Shown: positions 44,059-56,949, counted from the stretch's first letter. The stretch is DNA of 64,000 nucleotides from an uncultured Prochlorococcus sp. (GCA_902527105.1 CABZNT010000003.1:1-64000); one strand, 5' to 3'. A program made the numbers and translations. The notes: generated by a model from the sequence alone, not told the origin.

Positions 44059-45113
44059 TCACCATAAAAACACTGTTGGATTTTTTTTAAAGGCCGTTTA
44101 ACTGAATCAAGATTAATACCTTTTTTGATAGCAAGAATTATGCCTGCAGCTTCTAAATAATTGTCCACTTCAAAAAGATTGGGGTAATCATAAAACTCAT
44201 TTGTCACTTTTAATGTATTTTGATTTTTTACAGAGATAATATTTAAACCTTTTTCAATTCCTGCTAGTACTGCTTCTCCACCTAGTGCTCCATTAGGAAC
44301 AACAATAGATTCAATCTGATCGGGGTGTAGTGAGATTGATTTATTTTTAGCGGGCAATTCAACAATGTCAGGTGCATTACTTAACCCAATCAGTACTGAA
44401 GGTAAAAAGGTGAATCCTATTTCTTCTGCAGCTGCACGAGGATCTAAATTTTCATTCAATTCAATTGGATTTAAAGCAGGTGCGTGAGCACAGGGAACTT
44501 TTAAAAATTTGCTAATTAAATGACTTATAACTGCTTCGACTCCAGAAATAGGATCAACCCCTTTCCCCTCTCGATAGATATTTGTCTCTAAAGAATCTGA
44601 ATCATCTGGAAATTTTGCCACAATTGCTATTGCCGTAACTCCTTTTTCTATTAAACATTTTCCAGCATCAATTAGAGCATCAGGATTTTCAATTGTGCCA
44701 CCACTGATTTTTGAAGAATCAGGATCAATAACTATGTTAAATGGCTTTTTTGTAATCACATAAGAATGAATATTAATACCTAAAGTAGAAACACATGCAT
44801 CAGCAACTTGTAAATGTCTCACTAATATTTCTTTTTCAATGGCTGAGTCAAAAATTATTCCAATTTTCTGTTGCTTTACCCTTTTTAAACCGATTTCTCC
44901 TTTAGCAAGTCGGTCTAAACTATAACCCTCAACATAAAAAATATTTTTATCTTTTTCAGAAAGAGTGCCCCCATTCATAACATTTGGATGAGTAATTAAA
45001 CATCCACTTGCCGATGCTAATAATTTAGCGGTTGGAAGTGCATCCCCAGCAAAACCTCCTACTTCACAACCAATACCAGTTGGAACAATAAATATTGTTG
45101 GTGAATTTTCCAT
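44055..45113 (-). CDS. DUF3326-family protein
   Basis: 352 residues. The start IFIVPTGIGCEVGGFAGDAL, then SGCLITHPNVMNGGTLSE, GVDPISGVEAVISHL and VPNGALGGEAVLAGIEKG match DUF3326. The family is found in cyanobacteria and some plants/algae and has no known function. The Gly-rich loops suggest a nucleotide or phosphate binder. Soluble; full length. Confidence 0.88.
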   Translation of the reverse strand: MENSPTIFIVPTGIGCEVGGFAGDALPTAKLLASASGCLITHPNVMNGGTLSEKDKNIFYVEGYSLDRLAKGEIGLKRVKQQKIGIIFDSAIEKEILVRHLQVADACVSTLGINIHSYVITKKPFNIVIDPDSSKISGGTIENPDALIDAGKCLIEKGVTAIAIVAKFPDDSDSLETNIYREGKGVDPISGVEAVISHLISKFLKVPCAHAPALNPIELNENLDPRAAAEEIGFTFLPSVLIGLSNAPDIVELPAKNKSISLHPDQIESIVVPNGALGGEAVLAGIEKGLNIISVKNQNTLKVTNEFYDYPNLFEVDNYLEAAGIILAIKKGINLDSVKRPLKKIQQCFYGD

Positions 45114-45140
45114 TTTTAAAAATATTTCAATTTATATTTT

Positions 45141-45332
45141 TTAATTAGCTAAGACAGCTTTTATTTTAAGTTTTTTTGTTCCAAAAGAGTCAATAGAATT
45201 TTGAATATCAACAATTGACCATCGAATTAAGTCACCTTTTTTTTCTAAATTTGCAATGATAAATTTCCTTAAATTTTTTAATTTTATTGAAACTGGCCAA
45301 TCTAAATAATAATCAACTGAACTTAATTTCAT
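45141..45332 (-). CDS. Small hypothetical protein (63 aa)
   Basis: ATG 45332, stop 45141. It reads VDYYLDWPVSIKLKNLRKFI, ANLEKKGDLIRWSIVDIQ, then a basic C-terminus. It overlaps the upstream ferredoxin by 4 bp (ATGA), so the two form an operon. This suggests a role tied to that ferredoxin. Family not recognised. Confidence 0.75.
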   Translation of the reverse strand: MKLSSVDYYLDWPVSIKLKNLRKFIIANLEKKGDLIRWSIVDIQNSIDSFGTKKLKIKAVLAN

Positions 45333-45655
45333 TTTTGATATTTACCAAATTGATCATTATATAAATCATCTTCGACATCTTTACCAATAACAATATTCAA
45401 ATCTGACTTAGGATATGCCACACATAAGAGTGCAAAGCCCTTTTCCCTTAAATCATCATTTAATCCCATCGCATCCTCTTGATCTACAGATCCTTCCAAT
45501 ATCATGGATGCACAATCCGTACAAACTCCTGAACAACAACTACTTGGTAAATCTATTCCATTCTTTTTTGCCGCTGAAATAATATCTTGATCATCAGAAC
45601 ATAAAAAACTAAAAGTCTTTTGCTCAAATTGAACTTTGATATTGTATTCAGGCAT
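45329..45655 (-). CDS. 2Fe-2S plant-type ferredoxin
   Basis: 108 residues of the beta-grasp ferredoxin fold. Cluster ligands are C40, C45, C48 and C78 in SSCCSGVCTDCASMILEG and ALLCVA, the C-x4-C-x2-C-x29-C pattern. It carries electrons in the cytoplasm; compared with PetF it has an extra C-terminal segment (DVEDDLYNDQFGKYQK). The extra cysteine C41 next to the first ligand is as in some secondary ferredoxins. It is followed by the 63-aa gene with a 4-bp overlap. Its exact partner is unknown. Confidence 0.93.
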   Translation of the reverse strand: MPEYNIKVQFEQKTFSFLCSDDQDIISAAKKNGIDLPSSCCSGVCTDCASMILEGSVDQEDAMGLNDDLREKGFALLCVAYPKSDLNIVIGKDVEDDLYNDQFGKYQK

Positions 45656-45671
45656 ATCCTAAATCTAATTA

Positions 45672-46622
45672 CTAAACTGCTGAACCTCCTACAACTTCTA
45701 ATATTTCTTGAGTAATTGCTGCTTGTCTAGCTTTGTTATAGGTTAGATTCAAAGTACTTGCTAATTCTTTAGCATTATCACTCGCATTATTCATCGCGGT
45801 CATCCTGCAAGCGAGTTCTGAAGCTGCTGACTCTTGAAGAGCTCTTAGTACCTGATTCTGTAAATATAATGGTAATAACGAATCTAATAGTTGATCAGGA
45901 CTTTGTTCAAAAACAATATCCGATGGTAATTTACCTGAATCACTTTTTTCAATATTAGATTTTTCAACAAGTAACTTACTATCTTTTGTAGTCAACCTAA
46001 AAATTTCATCATTTTCCTCAGCAATTCCTTGAGGGTCAAGTGGCAATAGTGTTTGAACGACAGGTGCGCAGCTAACTAGAGTAATGAATTTCGTGTAGAT
46101 AATTTCCACCCTATCAGAATTTTCTGAAAGAAATTCAGCTAAAATCTCATTTGTAACTCCTTCGGAGTCCTTGACTGTGGGTACCTGTTCTAGTTCTTTG
46201 AAAGTACTTTTAATTACATACCTATCCTTTCTATTTTGAAAATATCCAATAGCTTTCTTCCCTACCAAAATTAAATTTGGCTGAAAACCTTGTTTGACTA
46301 ATTCTGCATATCTTATTTCTACCTTTTTTATAATATTTGTGTTGTAACCACCGCATAAACCTCTATCTGCAGTTATACAAACCAAGGAGATACTCTTTAC
46401 CTCTCTCTTGGATAATAGAGGAGAGTCGACAGCCTCAAATTGTACTCTTGATTGAATATTTTCTAAGACTCGTGCAAGTTTATCTGCAAAAGGTCTACTT
46501 TTAAGAACTTGATCTTGAGCTCTTCTAACTTTTGCAGCTGCAACAAGTCTCATAGCCTCCGTTATTTTTCTTGTATTTTTAACGGAAACGATTCGATCTC
46601 TAATCTCTTTAAGATTTGCCAT
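45672..46622 (-). CDS. atpG: ATP synthase F1 subunit gamma
   Basis: 316 residues: N-terminal helix [38 protein letters not shown], and the C-terminal [20 protein letters not shown] helix that forms the rotor shaft. The region around 195-235 has the extra phototroph insertion typical of cyanobacteria and chloroplasts. Last gene of the atp1-to-atpG operon. Confidence 0.96.
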   Translation of the reverse strand: MANLKEIRDRIVSVKNTRKITEAMRLVAAAKVRRAQDQVLKSRPFADKLARVLENIQSRVQFEAVDSPLLSKREVKSISLVCITADRGLCGGYNTNIIKKVEIRYAELVKQGFQPNLILVGKKAIGYFQNRKDRYVIKSTFKELEQVPTVKDSEGVTNEILAEFLSENSDRVEIIYTKFITLVSCAPVVQTLLPLDPQGIAEENDEIFRLTTKDSKLLVEKSNIEKSDSGKLPSDIVFEQSPDQLLDSLLPLYLQNQVLRALQESAASELACRMTAMNNASDNAKELASTLNLTYNKARQAAITQEILEVVGGSAV

Positions 46623-46640
46623 AGTATCTCCTAAATAAAT

Positions 46641-48170
<1,530 letters not shown>

Positions 48171-48188
48171 TTAAGGTTGATTTAAAAG

Positions 48189-48731
48189 TTACTTGGAAAG
48201 AGATAAGCCAAGTTTTCTTATTTGTGAAGCAAGAGAAGCATCAATTACTTTTGATCCTACACTGGCGACGAAACCACCAATAAGAGATGGGTCGATTTTA
48301 GTTACAAGTTCTAATTTTTCTGTTCCAGCAATATTGATGATTTTTTTGGTAATTAAACCTTTCTGTTCATCAGTAAGCTCGACTGCAGAAGTAACAGTTG
48401 CCAAAGCAATATTACTATTTTCTCGGTAAATCTCTAAAAACCTATCAAGAATTGAAGTAATGATTCCAATTCTTTGCCTATCGGCTAATAATTTTAAGAA
48501 ATTCAATAAAGAAGAATTAACCTTATTTGAAAAAATTTCAACGATGATTTTCTTCTTAGCATCTGTTTCTAAAATGGGAGAGGATAGTGCCTTCTCCAAT
48601 TCAGGGGAATCATTTATTAATTCCAAGAGTTGTTTAACCTCAGAAACCATCTCTTCAGTTTGCGAATTTTCATTCACAACTTGAAGTAATGCCTCTGCGT
48701 ATGGTGTAGTAACTGAATTTAAAAGTGGCAT
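48189..48731 (-). CDS. atpH: ATP synthase F1 subunit delta
   Basis: 180 residues: an N-terminal helical bundle (PYAEALLQVVNENSQTEEMV) and the C-terminal LIGGFVASVGSKVIDASLAS signature. It connects F1 with the b/b' stator. Its start shares one base with the atpF stop. Confidence 0.95.
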   Translation of the reverse strand: MPLLNSVTTPYAEALLQVVNENSQTEEMVSEVKQLLELINDSPELEKALSSPILETDAKKKIIVEIFSNKVNSSLLNFLKLLADRQRIGIITSILDRFLEIYRENSNIALATVTSAVELTDEQKGLITKKIINIAGTEKLELVTKIDPSLIGGFVASVGSKVIDASLASQIRKLGLSLSK

Positions 48732-49243
48732 TAGTTCACCTCAATATTGTTAATTGATTGAGTTACCAAATTTTCTTGTGTTGTTTTATCAAGTCGATTT
48801 GGGAGAGAATCTAAAGCTTTCTTAATTGCCAATTCTACAGCTTCTTTTCGAAGTTGAGAAATTGCTCTGGATGCTTCAGAGCTCTCATCAGAGATTGCAC
48901 TTTGTTTAATTCGTGCCATCTCCTCTATCGCTTTTTTCTCACTTTCCATTCTGATTGATTCAGATCTTTTAAGAGAATCTGCTTTTATTTGAGAAGCTTT
49001 TTCTTCTGCTAAAGATAAATCTTTCTTCGCCTTTTCTAAAGCTTGAGTTGCATTAAGGAGTCGATCTTCAGCATCTTTTAATTCAAGAAGGATTCCTTCT
49101 CTCCTTTTTTGAAGCATTTTACCTAGGAAACCAGGCAAAAACTTATAAAGACCGAAAACTACTACAGCCCAATTAAGGATATTAGTTTCGAATAAATTGA
49201 AGTTCAATCCAAAACCTTCTGTAGCTAAAAGAGTTAAATTCAT
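48731..49243 (-). CDS. atpF: ATP synthase FO subunit b
   Basis: 170 residues. One N-terminal membrane segment ([20 protein letters not shown]) and a long Glu/Lys/Ala-rich helix forming the stator stalk. It starts 4 bp inside the b' gene. Cyanobacterial FO has a b and b' heterodimer. Confidence 0.93.
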   Translation of the reverse strand: MNLTLLATEGFGLNFNLFETNILNWAVVVFGLYKFLPGFLGKMLQKRREGILLELKDAEDRLLNATQALEKAKKDLSLAEEKASQIKADSLKRSESIRMESEKKAIEEMARIKQSAISDESSEASRAISQLRKEAVELAIKKALDSLPNRLDKTTQENLVTQSINNIEVN

Positions 49244-49701
49244 TTTTCTAGAATCAATCTATTAACAATAAGTTCGCTTAGATCATCAGCCTGTTTAGAA
49301 AGTTGATCACGAGCAGCAGACGTCTGACTTTCAATTTCAAGTCTTGCTTTTTCTTTTGAAGCATTTGCTTCATTGTTGGCAAGTTCTAGCGCTTCTTTAT
49401 AGAGCTTGTCAGACTCATTCTCAGCTTCGCTCACAATTTTTTGGGCTTCTGTACGAGCACTTTGAAGCTGAGTTAATAAATCAGCTTCTAATTTTTTAAC
49501 CTCAGAAAGTTTATTTTTGGCCTCAATAATATTATTACTTACAAACTTTTCTCTTTTTTCTACAACATTGCCAACAGGCTTAAAAAAGAGAGAATTTAAT
49601 ATGTAAGTAAGTGCAACTACCTGTATCGCCATTAGTGGCAAAGTGGCATTTATGTCAAATAATCCACCTTCTGTAGCACCAAAAAAATTAAAGGCCAACA
49701 T
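49240..49701 (-). CDS. atpF2: ATP synthase FO subunit b'
   Basis: 153 residues. An N-terminal hydrophobic helix ([20 protein letters not shown]) is followed by [20 protein letters not shown] and a long coiled coil. It is the second stator subunit, diverged copy of b, in the usual order E-b'-b-H. Confidence 0.93.
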   Translation of the reverse strand: MLAFNFFGATEGGLFDINATLPLMAIQVVALTYILNSLFFKPVGNVVEKREKFVSNNIIEAKNKLSEVKKLEADLLTQLQSARTEAQKIVSEAENESDKLYKEALELANNEANASKEKARLEIESQTSAARDQLSKQADDLSELIVNRLILEK

Positions 49702-49769
49702 ATGTTTTAGTTGAAGTTAAAAAATTAAATTTAAATATTGCTAATAAGGATTAGAAGCAATATTAACTT

Positions 49770-50033
<264 letters not shown>

Positions 50034-50093
50034 TTAATACTTTTGATAATCTTTGTTGTCATACACGCTTGGACATCCTTTATTTTAAGAATG

Positions 50094-50162
50094 GGTCTGA
50101 TATTTTCAGACCTACGCGATTAGATATTTTGCCAGATTACAGACCCTTTGTAAAAGCGTCTG
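50094..50162 (-). promoter_or_regulatory. Two hairpins in the atpB-atpE spacer
   Basis: GGTCTGA / TCAGACC (50094-50112, 7 bp, 5-base loop) and CAGAC / GTCTG (50140-50162, 13-base loop). Neither is followed by a T-run on the reverse strand, so they do not look like terminators. They lie in the only long spacer of the operon, upstream of the gene needed in most copies. Confidence 0.5.
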
Positions 50163-50179
50163 AATGTATTGGAAGACAG

Positions 50180-50905
50180 CTAATGATGTTCTTCAACAGC
50201 TTCTCCAATGTAGTAGGCCGCTAGAGTTGCAAAAATCAATGCCTGAATTGCACTAGTAAATAATCCTAGGAACATAACAGGTATTGGAAGAATTAGAGGA
50301 ACTAAAAAGACTAGAACACCAACAACAAGTTCATCAGCCAAAATATTTCCGAAAAGCCTGAAAGAAAGTGATAAAGGTTTCGTAAAGTCCTCTAGAATTT
50401 TGAAAGGAAGCATAATGGGAGTTGGGTGAACATAATATTCGAAGTATCTCCAACCCTTATTGCTTAAACCTGCATAGAAATAAGAAAGTGAAACCAATAA
50501 AGCCAAGGCTATAGTTGTATTAATATCTGCAGTAGGTGCTCCTAATTCTCCACTTGGTAACTTAATCAATCTCCAAGGAATTAAAGCTCCTCCCCAATTA
50601 CTAACAAAGACGAATAAAAATAAAGTACCTATAAATGGCATCCAATCTCTATATACTTTTTCACCTATTTGCGTCCTAGCAAGATCTCTTATGTAATCCC
50701 AGAGGAACTCAAGCAAGTTTTGAAGGCCTTTAGGATCATTTTCCATTTTTTTAGTTCCTAAAGAAATAAAAACTAACAACGCTCCTAATAAAATCCAAGA
50801 TGTTAAAAATACCTGCCCATGAAGTCTGATATTTCCAATTTGCCAATAAAGATGTTGACCAACTTCTAATGCTGCAAAATTTGTTAGCAAGGAATTAAAA
50901 AACAT
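50180..50905 (-). CDS. atpB: ATP synthase FO subunit a
   Basis: 241 residues with five to six membrane helices. The key arginine is R183 in [17 protein letters not shown], facing E61 of subunit c. C-terminus [14 protein letters not shown] is typical of cyanobacteria. Second gene of the operon, 22 bp after atp1. Confidence 0.96.
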   Translation of the reverse strand: MFFNSLLTNFAALEVGQHLYWQIGNIRLHGQVFLTSWILLGALLVFISLGTKKMENDPKGLQNLLEFLWDYIRDLARTQIGEKVYRDWMPFIGTLFLFVFVSNWGGALIPWRLIKLPSGELGAPTADINTTIALALLVSLSYFYAGLSNKGWRYFEYYVHPTPIMLPFKILEDFTKPLSLSFRLFGNILADELVVGVLVFLVPLILPIPVMFLGLFTSAIQALIFATLAAYYIGEAVEEHH

Positions 50906-50927
50906 TTGTTTTGAATAAAAAATTTAC

Positions 50928-51404
50928 TTAAGAACGTGAAAAATAAAGAATGAGTGAAGGCTTATAAATGAAAAAACCTATCATCGCAGGGAAAATATCC
51001 AAAGATCCTAGCTTGCTCGCAAAAATAAAGAGGCAAACTGGAACTAATAGTTGCAATTTTGATACACCTGATGATTCTTTACCAAGTTTCCCTATACTTT
51101 TAGCAAGCAAACGTAGGTAAAAAATGCCGGCAATTGAGCCTATTAAAATACTAAAACCAAAAGTAAAGCCTAGAAAAATTCCAGTTATTGATGCTAATAA
51201 AATAGAAAAAATAAAAGTAATTCCAAAAATTGTTAATTGCAATTTTGTGTATTCATCATTTTGAGAAAGAAAATTATCTATTTGATTGGCAATGCCAGAT
51301 TTACTTTCTTTGATGATCGAATTATTCAGGGATTGAGGAAATTGAACATTCTCATTAGAAGGATGCTCAAGTTTTTTTCTATTTGGGTTCACTGATGTGA
51401 ACAT
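50928..51404 (-). CDS. atp1: ATP synthase protein I (AtpI)
   Basis: 158 residues: a polar N-terminus of about 45 residues and four hydrophobic segments (LTIFGITFIFSILLASITGI; SIGKLGKESSGVSKLQLLVP). AtpI-type proteins help assemble the c-ring and are not part of the finished enzyme. First gene of the operon; the 267-bp region to ftsW holds both promoters. Confidence 0.85.
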   Translation of the reverse strand: MFTSVNPNRKKLEHPSNENVQFPQSLNNSIIKESKSGIANQIDNFLSQNDEYTKLQLTIFGITFIFSILLASITGIFLGFTFGFSILIGSIAGIFYLRLLAKSIGKLGKESSGVSKLQLLVPVCLFIFASKLGSLDIFPAMIGFFIYKPSLILYFSRS

Positions 51405-51671
51405 AGTTTAGAAACCCTCTCTTAATGGATTGAAGTAAGTATATAAACCCACGGAATCTATCACGGAGAGGTGCCATTTAGCTAGTTTTTTTCTATAAAA
51501 AATTAATTCTTAAAATTTATGATGAATCTGTAGACCATTTTTGACTTTATTCTTCAAGAATAAAATTTATGAAAAGTTACCTCTTTTATTGGTTTTACAC
51601 CTTAAAACGTTAATAAAAGACTTGGCAAAATCTCAATTAAACGTCTCAATGGTACATATACATTTAAAAAA

Positions 51672-52904
51672 TTGGAGATAAGCCAAGAAAAAATAAAAAA
51701 TAAAAGAATTTCTAAAAGAAAAAAACCTCCTTTTTCTAATCACAAAAATTTATGCAATTTAACAGAGTCTATATTTCCCTTACCTTGGACGATATGGCCT
51801 TATGAAGCAAAAATCCTCATTGTCCTCATTGGAATTTGGTCAATATTAGGAATATGCATACTAGGATCATCAAGTTGGTGGGTTGCCAGTAGGGAAATGG
51901 GTAATTGGGCTTACTTCTTAAAAAAACAAATCATTTGGACAATTCCAGGAATTGGTCTTTTTTATTTCGTTCTTAATACAAACATTAGAAATCTTTTAAA
52001 GTTTTCAAGAATTATTTTTTTTATTTTATTCTTTTTAATATTATTGACCAATATTAGTGGAATTACAGTTAACGGATCTTCAAGATGGCTAGTACTAGGA
52101 AATTTACGTCTGCAACCATCTGAATTAATTAAACCTTTTCTAATTCTTGAAGCTTCTAATCTTTTCGCACATTGGAATCTAGTAAAGAATGATAAAAAAT
52201 TTATTTCAATAATATCCTTTGGTTTATTAATTTTATTAATACTAAAACAGCCTAATCTAAGTACTGCATCATTAACTGGAATTCTTCTTTGGGTAATGGG
52301 CTTATGTGGAGGAGTAAAACTTAGCTCTCTTTGCTCATTTGCTTCAATAGGGTTCATTACTGGATGCATTAGCATCCTTAATAACGAATATCAAAAACTA
52401 AGAGTTACTTCATTTATAAATCCTTGGAAAGATCAACAGGAAAGTGGATTTCAATTGGTACAGAGTTTATTAGCTATAGGTTCAGGTGGTCTATTTGGCC
52501 AAGGTTTTGGACTTTCAATACAAAAATTACAGTATCTACCGTTCATGTATACAGATTTTATTTTTGCCATTTTTGCGGAAGAATTTGGTTTATTGGGGTG
52601 TACTTTATTCTTAGGCTTTTTAGCAGTATTCTCTTATATAAGCTTGAGAATTAGTCTGAAGTGCAGGAATAACTATACAAAATTAGTTGCTATCGGATGT
52701 GGTGTATTGTTGACAGGTCAATCAATGATGCATATTGCTGTAGCAACAGGTTCAATGCCTACTACAGGCTTACCACTACCTTTCATTAGTTATGGTGGTA
52801 ATTCACTAATAGCGTCTTTTTTTATTGCGGGGATGTTAGTGAGATGTTCATTAGAGTCAACAGGATTCATTGGTATGATAAGTACGCGAAAGACTCTTAA
52901 TTAG
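51672..52904 (+). CDS. ftsW: Cell division protein FtsW (SEDS family)
   Basis: 410 residues, about ten membrane helices. SEDS signatures include NGSSRWLVLGNLRLQPSELI, TDFIFAIFAEEFGLLG and TTGLPLPFISYGGNSLIASF near the end. FtsW polymerises lipid II at the division septum with an SEDS-linked PBP. The N-terminal 35 residues are basic and precede the first helix. The start is TTG at 51672, and no in-frame ATG lies at a better place. RodA is the alternative identity, but FtsW fits slightly better in this neighbourhood. Confidence 0.9.
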   Translation: MEISQEKIKNKRISKRKKPPFSNHKNLCNLTESIFPLPWTIWPYEAKILIVLIGIWSILGICILGSSSWWVASREMGNWAYFLKKQIIWTIPGIGLFYFVLNTNIRNLLKFSRIIFFILFFLILLTNISGITVNGSSRWLVLGNLRLQPSELIKPFLILEASNLFAHWNLVKNDKKFISIISFGLLILLILKQPNLSTASLTGILLWVMGLCGGVKLSSLCSFASIGFITGCISILNNEYQKLRVTSFINPWKDQQESGFQLVQSLLAIGSGGLFGQGFGLSIQKLQYLPFMYTDFIFAIFAEEFGLLGCTLFLGFLAVFSYISLRISLKCRNNYTKLVAIGCGVLLTGQSMMHIAVATGSMPTTGLPLPFISYGGNSLIASFFIAGMLVRCSLESTGFIGMISTRKTLN

Positions 52905-52986
52905 TTAGAATTTAAAAGATTTAATTCAAGCTATCGAATCATTAAATTTAGTTATTTCAGAATTTTCTCAAAAGGGTAATCTGCTT

Positions 52987-53643
52987 ATGCAGAATGGTCT
53001 TAATAATCCTGGCCTATTTACTGTATTTTTAGTTTTTAGCGCAGGACTTTTAACGAGTCTTGGTCCATGCTCTTTATCATTACTACCAATTACTATTGCT
53101 TACATAGGAGGAACAGAAAAAAATAAATTTAAACTTATTAGTTTTTCAGGAGGAGTCGTTTTTTCACTAGTTGCGCTTGGTGCTGCCAGTGGATTCTTAG
53201 GTAGAATATATGGGCAAATCCCTTCTTATTACACTTCGGTCGTTGCCTTAATAGCAATTATTATGGGATTAAATTTACTAGGGGTTCTAAAGTTTCAATT
53301 CCCGAATGGACCTGATATAAAAATAATTGAAGATAAAATACCAACATTTATAGCACCTTTTGCCATAGGTACTACTTTTGGACTAGCTTCTTCACCTTGC
53401 ATTACTCCAGTTTTAGCAACTCTTCTGGCTTGGGTATCGCAAGCCAAGAACCCGACAATATCTATTATTTTTTTATTTTTCTTTGGGATAGGCCAAGTAA
53501 CCCCACTAATAGTTGCAGGAGCTACCACAGAAAACTTAAAACAATTTTTAGCGCTTAGAAAATTTAGTCAAATAATTCCTACTTTAAGTGGGATATTTTT
53601 AGTTTCCCTAGGGTTATTAAATTTATTTTCAAGTTGGTTTTAA
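52987..53643 (+). CDS. ccdA: Thiol-disulphide transporter CcdA
   Basis: 218 residues with six helices. It has the paired cysteines C28 (LTSLGPCSLSLLPI) and C138 (FGLASSPCITPVLATLL). CcdA moves reducing equivalents across the thylakoid membrane to keep apocytochrome c cysteines reduced (System II cytochrome c maturation). It is directly followed by ccs1. Confidence 0.93.
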   Translation: MQNGLNNPGLFTVFLVFSAGLLTSLGPCSLSLLPITIAYIGGTEKNKFKLISFSGGVVFSLVALGAASGFLGRIYGQIPSYYTSVVALIAIIMGLNLLGVLKFQFPNGPDIKIIEDKIPTFIAPFAIGTTFGLASSPCITPVLATLLAWVSQAKNPTISIIFLFFFGIGQVTPLIVAGATTENLKQFLALRKFSQIIPTLSGIFLVSLGLLNLFSSWF

Positions 53644-54930
53644 ATGATTATTTTTAAGAATCTAATTTTAAAAATATCAAGTTTAAGATTCGCCATATCA
53701 CTGATAATTTTCATAGCTATTACAAGTGGCATAGGTACTTTTATACCTCAAGGTAGTAGTAGCCAATTCTATAGTGATAATTTTGATAGTGCTCCCATTT
53801 TTGGATTTTTAGATGGAGAAAAAGTCTTAAAACTTCAATTGGATCACATATATACAAGCTTTTGGTTTTTATTTACATTAATTCTTCTTTGCATTTCGCT
53901 AGCAGCTTGTAGTTTCAGGAGGCAAATCCCTTCATTAAAAGCATCATTAAAATGGATTGAATACAAGAGCGAAAAAAAATTTAGCAAACTTCAACTAAAG
54001 ACAAGTCACCCAATCAATCAAGATGGAGACCATATATCAAAAGTAGATTTATTACTTAAAAAAAGAGGATGGAAAACATACAAATTTAAAAGTCATATTT
54101 CTGCAAGAAGGGGTTTAATTGGAAAAATCGGTCCTTTAGTTGTACATATCGGATTAATAGTCTTACTTATAGGTTCAGCATATGGAAGTTTTACAAGTCA
54201 ATCAAAAGAACAATATCTACTGCCCGGAGAAAGTTTGGATCTAGTTAATGAGAACACAAACTCAAAGGCCAATGTAAAATTAGTCGATTTTTCTATAGAA
54301 CGAGAAAGTGATGGTGTACCCAAACAGTTTATTTCAAAATTAAATTTTTCTTCTGAAGATCAAAATTTAAATGAAATAAAAACCGCCAAAGTTAATCACC
54401 CAATCAGGTTTCAAGGATTAACTATTTATCAAGCTGATTGGGCAATATCAAATGTTGTTTTAGAAATAGATAATATCCTTTATCAATTACAATTAAAGGA
54501 GATTCCCGAAATCGGTAATCAAGTTTGGGGAGTTTTAATTGAATTAGGATCGGAGACTAAAAGAAATTTCCTCTTAACAATAGATAATGAAAATGGTCCA
54601 CTTAAAATTTCAAATATAGAAAATTTTTCCGGGAATAATCTCTATATCAATGACAATCCTTTAGAAGTTAATTCTTCGAAAGTAACTCTAAAAAAAATAA
54701 TTCCTAGCAGTGGATTAATAATTAAAAATGATCCGTCTATACCATTTATTTACTTTTCTTTTATCCTTATAATTTTTGGAACAATAATAAGTCTTATACC
54801 TACTAACCAATTATGGATTCTTGTAAATAAAGAATCACAAAATTTATCTATTGGTGGCCTAAGCAATAAAAATCTAGTTGGTTTTAAAAAAGAATTTTTT
54901 AAATTATCAGAAGAAATAAAAAATTTTTAA
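53644..54930 (+). CDS. ccs1: Cytochrome c biogenesis protein Ccs1 (ResB)
   Basis: 428 residues with three N-terminal membrane helices, a large lumenal domain (about 200-370) and a C-terminal helix. [20 protein letters not shown], then [21 protein letters not shown] and [20 protein letters not shown] are the ResB/Ccs1 signatures. With CcsA it attaches haem to c-type cytochromes. No gap from ccdA. Its last four bases overlap the convergent queF gene. Confidence 0.93.
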   Translation: MIIFKNLILKISSLRFAISLIIFIAITSGIGTFIPQGSSSQFYSDNFDSAPIFGFLDGEKVLKLQLDHIYTSFWFLFTLILLCISLAACSFRRQIPSLKASLKWIEYKSEKKFSKLQLKTSHPINQDGDHISKVDLLLKKRGWKTYKFKSHISARRGLIGKIGPLVVHIGLIVLLIGSAYGSFTSQSKEQYLLPGESLDLVNENTNSKANVKLVDFSIERESDGVPKQFISKLNFSSEDQNLNEIKTAKVNHPIRFQGLTIYQADWAISNVVLEIDNILYQLQLKEIPEIGNQVWGVLIELGSETKRNFLLTIDNENGPLKISNIENFSGNNLYINDNPLEVNSSKVTLKKIIPSSGLIIKNDPSIPFIYFSFILIIFGTIISLIPTNQLWILVNKESQNLSIGGLSNKNLVGFKKEFFKLSEEIKNF

Positions 54931-55337
54931 TTTCTTTTCTGTCCACTAAAAATATCTAACTGCATAGAAACATTCCCTCTGGGGTTAAATGCAGCATTCA
55001 AATGTATCCAGTGAGGTGAACCTTCATTTACTAAATCATCCATAATTATATTCACAACTTCCTCATGTGATATTTTTATATCTCTAAAGTTATTTATATA
55101 AAGCTTTAAAGATTTCAACTCATAGACTCTCAAATTAGGTTGATAAATAATATTTAGCTTTGCAAAATCTGGATAACCAGAAAAGGGACACTTACATGTA
55201 AATTCAGGTAACTGAATAGAAATTTCATAAATTCTTTTCTTGTTTGGATTATCGAAACAAATAATTTTTGATTCTTCAATATTTCTTTCACCATATAGCG
55301 GTCTTTGAGTCGAATCTTCTAATTTAGCTGTACTCAT
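54927..55337 (-). CDS. queF: NADPH-dependent 7-cyano-7-deazaguanine reductase QueF
   Basis: 136 residues, the short (type I, unimodular) form. Catalytic C50 and D57 lie in [16 protein letters not shown]; the QueF motif follows as [15 protein letters not shown]. It reduces preQ0 to preQ1 for queuosine in tRNA. ATG 55337; typical length. Confidence 0.95.
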   Translation of the reverse strand: MSTAKLEDSTQRPLYGERNIEESKIICFDNPNKKRIYEISIQLPEFTCKCPFSGYPDFAKLNIIYQPNLRVYELKSLKLYINNFRDIKISHEEVVNIIMDDLVNEGSPHWIHLNAAFNPRGNVSMQLDIFSGQKRN

Positions 55338-55460
55338 TTTTAGTAGAACTTTTTTACTAAACCTATATAAAAACTATATATAAAGATAAAAATTCGCAAA
55401 AGTATCAACAAATCTAAGTATTACAATTGACTAAGTCAAAAGCTGTTAAATCTTATTTTT

Positions 55461-55503
55461 GTATCGATCGTAACATTCATAATGTCTGTCAAAAGGGTTA
55501 TAT
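55461..55503 (+). promoter_or_regulatory. Probable NtcA-dependent promoter of the glnB unit
   Basis: GTATCGATCGTAAC (55461-55474) matches the NtcA palindrome GTA-N8-TAC with one mismatch in the right arm. TTATAT (55498-55503) follows after 23 bases, the spacing of NtcA-activated promoters. The first gene downstream starts at 55527. NtcA is the cyanobacterial nitrogen-control activator. Confidence 0.55.
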
Positions 55504-55526
55504 GTGTTTAGTTCAATTAAAAATTA

Positions 55527-55772
55527 ATGGACATTTGTCTAATAACTATCGATAACAACTTAAATAAATCCCTTCAACCAAAAAGTGCGATAGGAATGTT
55601 ATGGCTTCAAACACACTTTGATAATGATCAGTGGGAAGCTTTGTCAAATAGTACAGTAATAATTTCTGAAGAAAATTCCCAATTATTAATTGAAGACGCC
55701 ACTAATGCAGGCCTTAATATTAAATGTTTTTCTGATATTTCAATGTTGGATGTTTTCCCAAAAAACAATTAA
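55527..55772 (+). CDS. Small hypothetical protein upstream of glnB (81 aa)
   Basis: ATG 55527. Reads LQPKSAIGMLWLQTHFDNDQ, WEALSNSTVIISEENSQLL, then FSDISMLDVF. Soluble, alpha/beta composition. It lies 24 bp before glnB and downstream of the NtcA-like promoter, so it is probably co-transcribed and nitrogen-regulated. Family not recognised. Confidence 0.75.
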   Translation: MDICLITIDNNLNKSLQPKSAIGMLWLQTHFDNDQWEALSNSTVIISEENSQLLIEDATNAGLNIKCFSDISMLDVFPKNN

Positions 55773-56136
<364 letters not shown>

Positions 56137-56152
<16 letters not shown>

Positions 56153-56949
56153 ACTAAATTTTGAATATATTCACTATTAATTCTTTTATTTGCTTGACTT
56201 CCTAAGGTCATCCAAGCTAGATATTCATGATTTCCAGCAGGACCTACTAGTGGAGAAGCTATTAAATTCTTTATATTCCATTGGAAATTCTTAGCAGCAT
56301 AAATAACAGACTCTATAGCCTCAGTATGGAATTTAGGATTGCGAACAACACCTCCTTTGCTGACTTTATCTTTACCCACCTCAAATTGAGGTTTAATTAA
56401 AAATATTCCCTCAATACAATCACCATCTAACAAATTACTGATGGATTTAAAAACTATTTTTAATGAAATAAAAGACAAATCGGCGACCACAAAATTTGGT
56501 AATTCATTACTTCTAGATAAAAGATCATCAGGTTTTAAATTTCGTATATTTGTTCGTTCAAAAAGTATGACTTTGGGATTTTTTCTGATCTTCCATGCAG
56601 TCTGTCCATACCCAACATCTATCCCATAAACTAATTTTGCACCTTGTTGCAATAAGCAATCAGTAAATCCCCCAGTTGATATTCCTGCATCGATACATAT
56701 TTTATCTTTTACTTTAATTTCAAGTTTTTCAAATGCCTCCAATAATTTTTCGCCTCCCCTTGATACAAACATAGGTTCGGAATCAATACAAAATTCAGAT
56801 CCAATTAATATTTGCTGCCCAGGTTTATCCAGTACTTTTCCATTGATATCTCTAACCTTGCCAGCAAGAATTAAACCTTGGGCTTTTTGACGTGTTTCAC
56901 ATAAACCCTTATTTAGAAGATAAAGGTCTAATCTACTTTTTTTAATCAT
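56137..56949 (-). CDS. tlyA: TlyA-family rRNA methyltransferase
   Basis: 270 residues. An N-terminal S4 RNA-binding domain (RLDLYLLNKGLCETRQKAQG, LILAGKVRDINGKV) is followed by an FtsJ-type SAM domain: CIDAGISTGGFTDCLLQQGA, YGIDVGYGQ, VADLSFISLKIV and LIKPQFEVG. TlyA methylates 16S and 23S rRNA riboses. Formerly annotated haemolysin A. ATG 56949. Confidence 0.92.
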
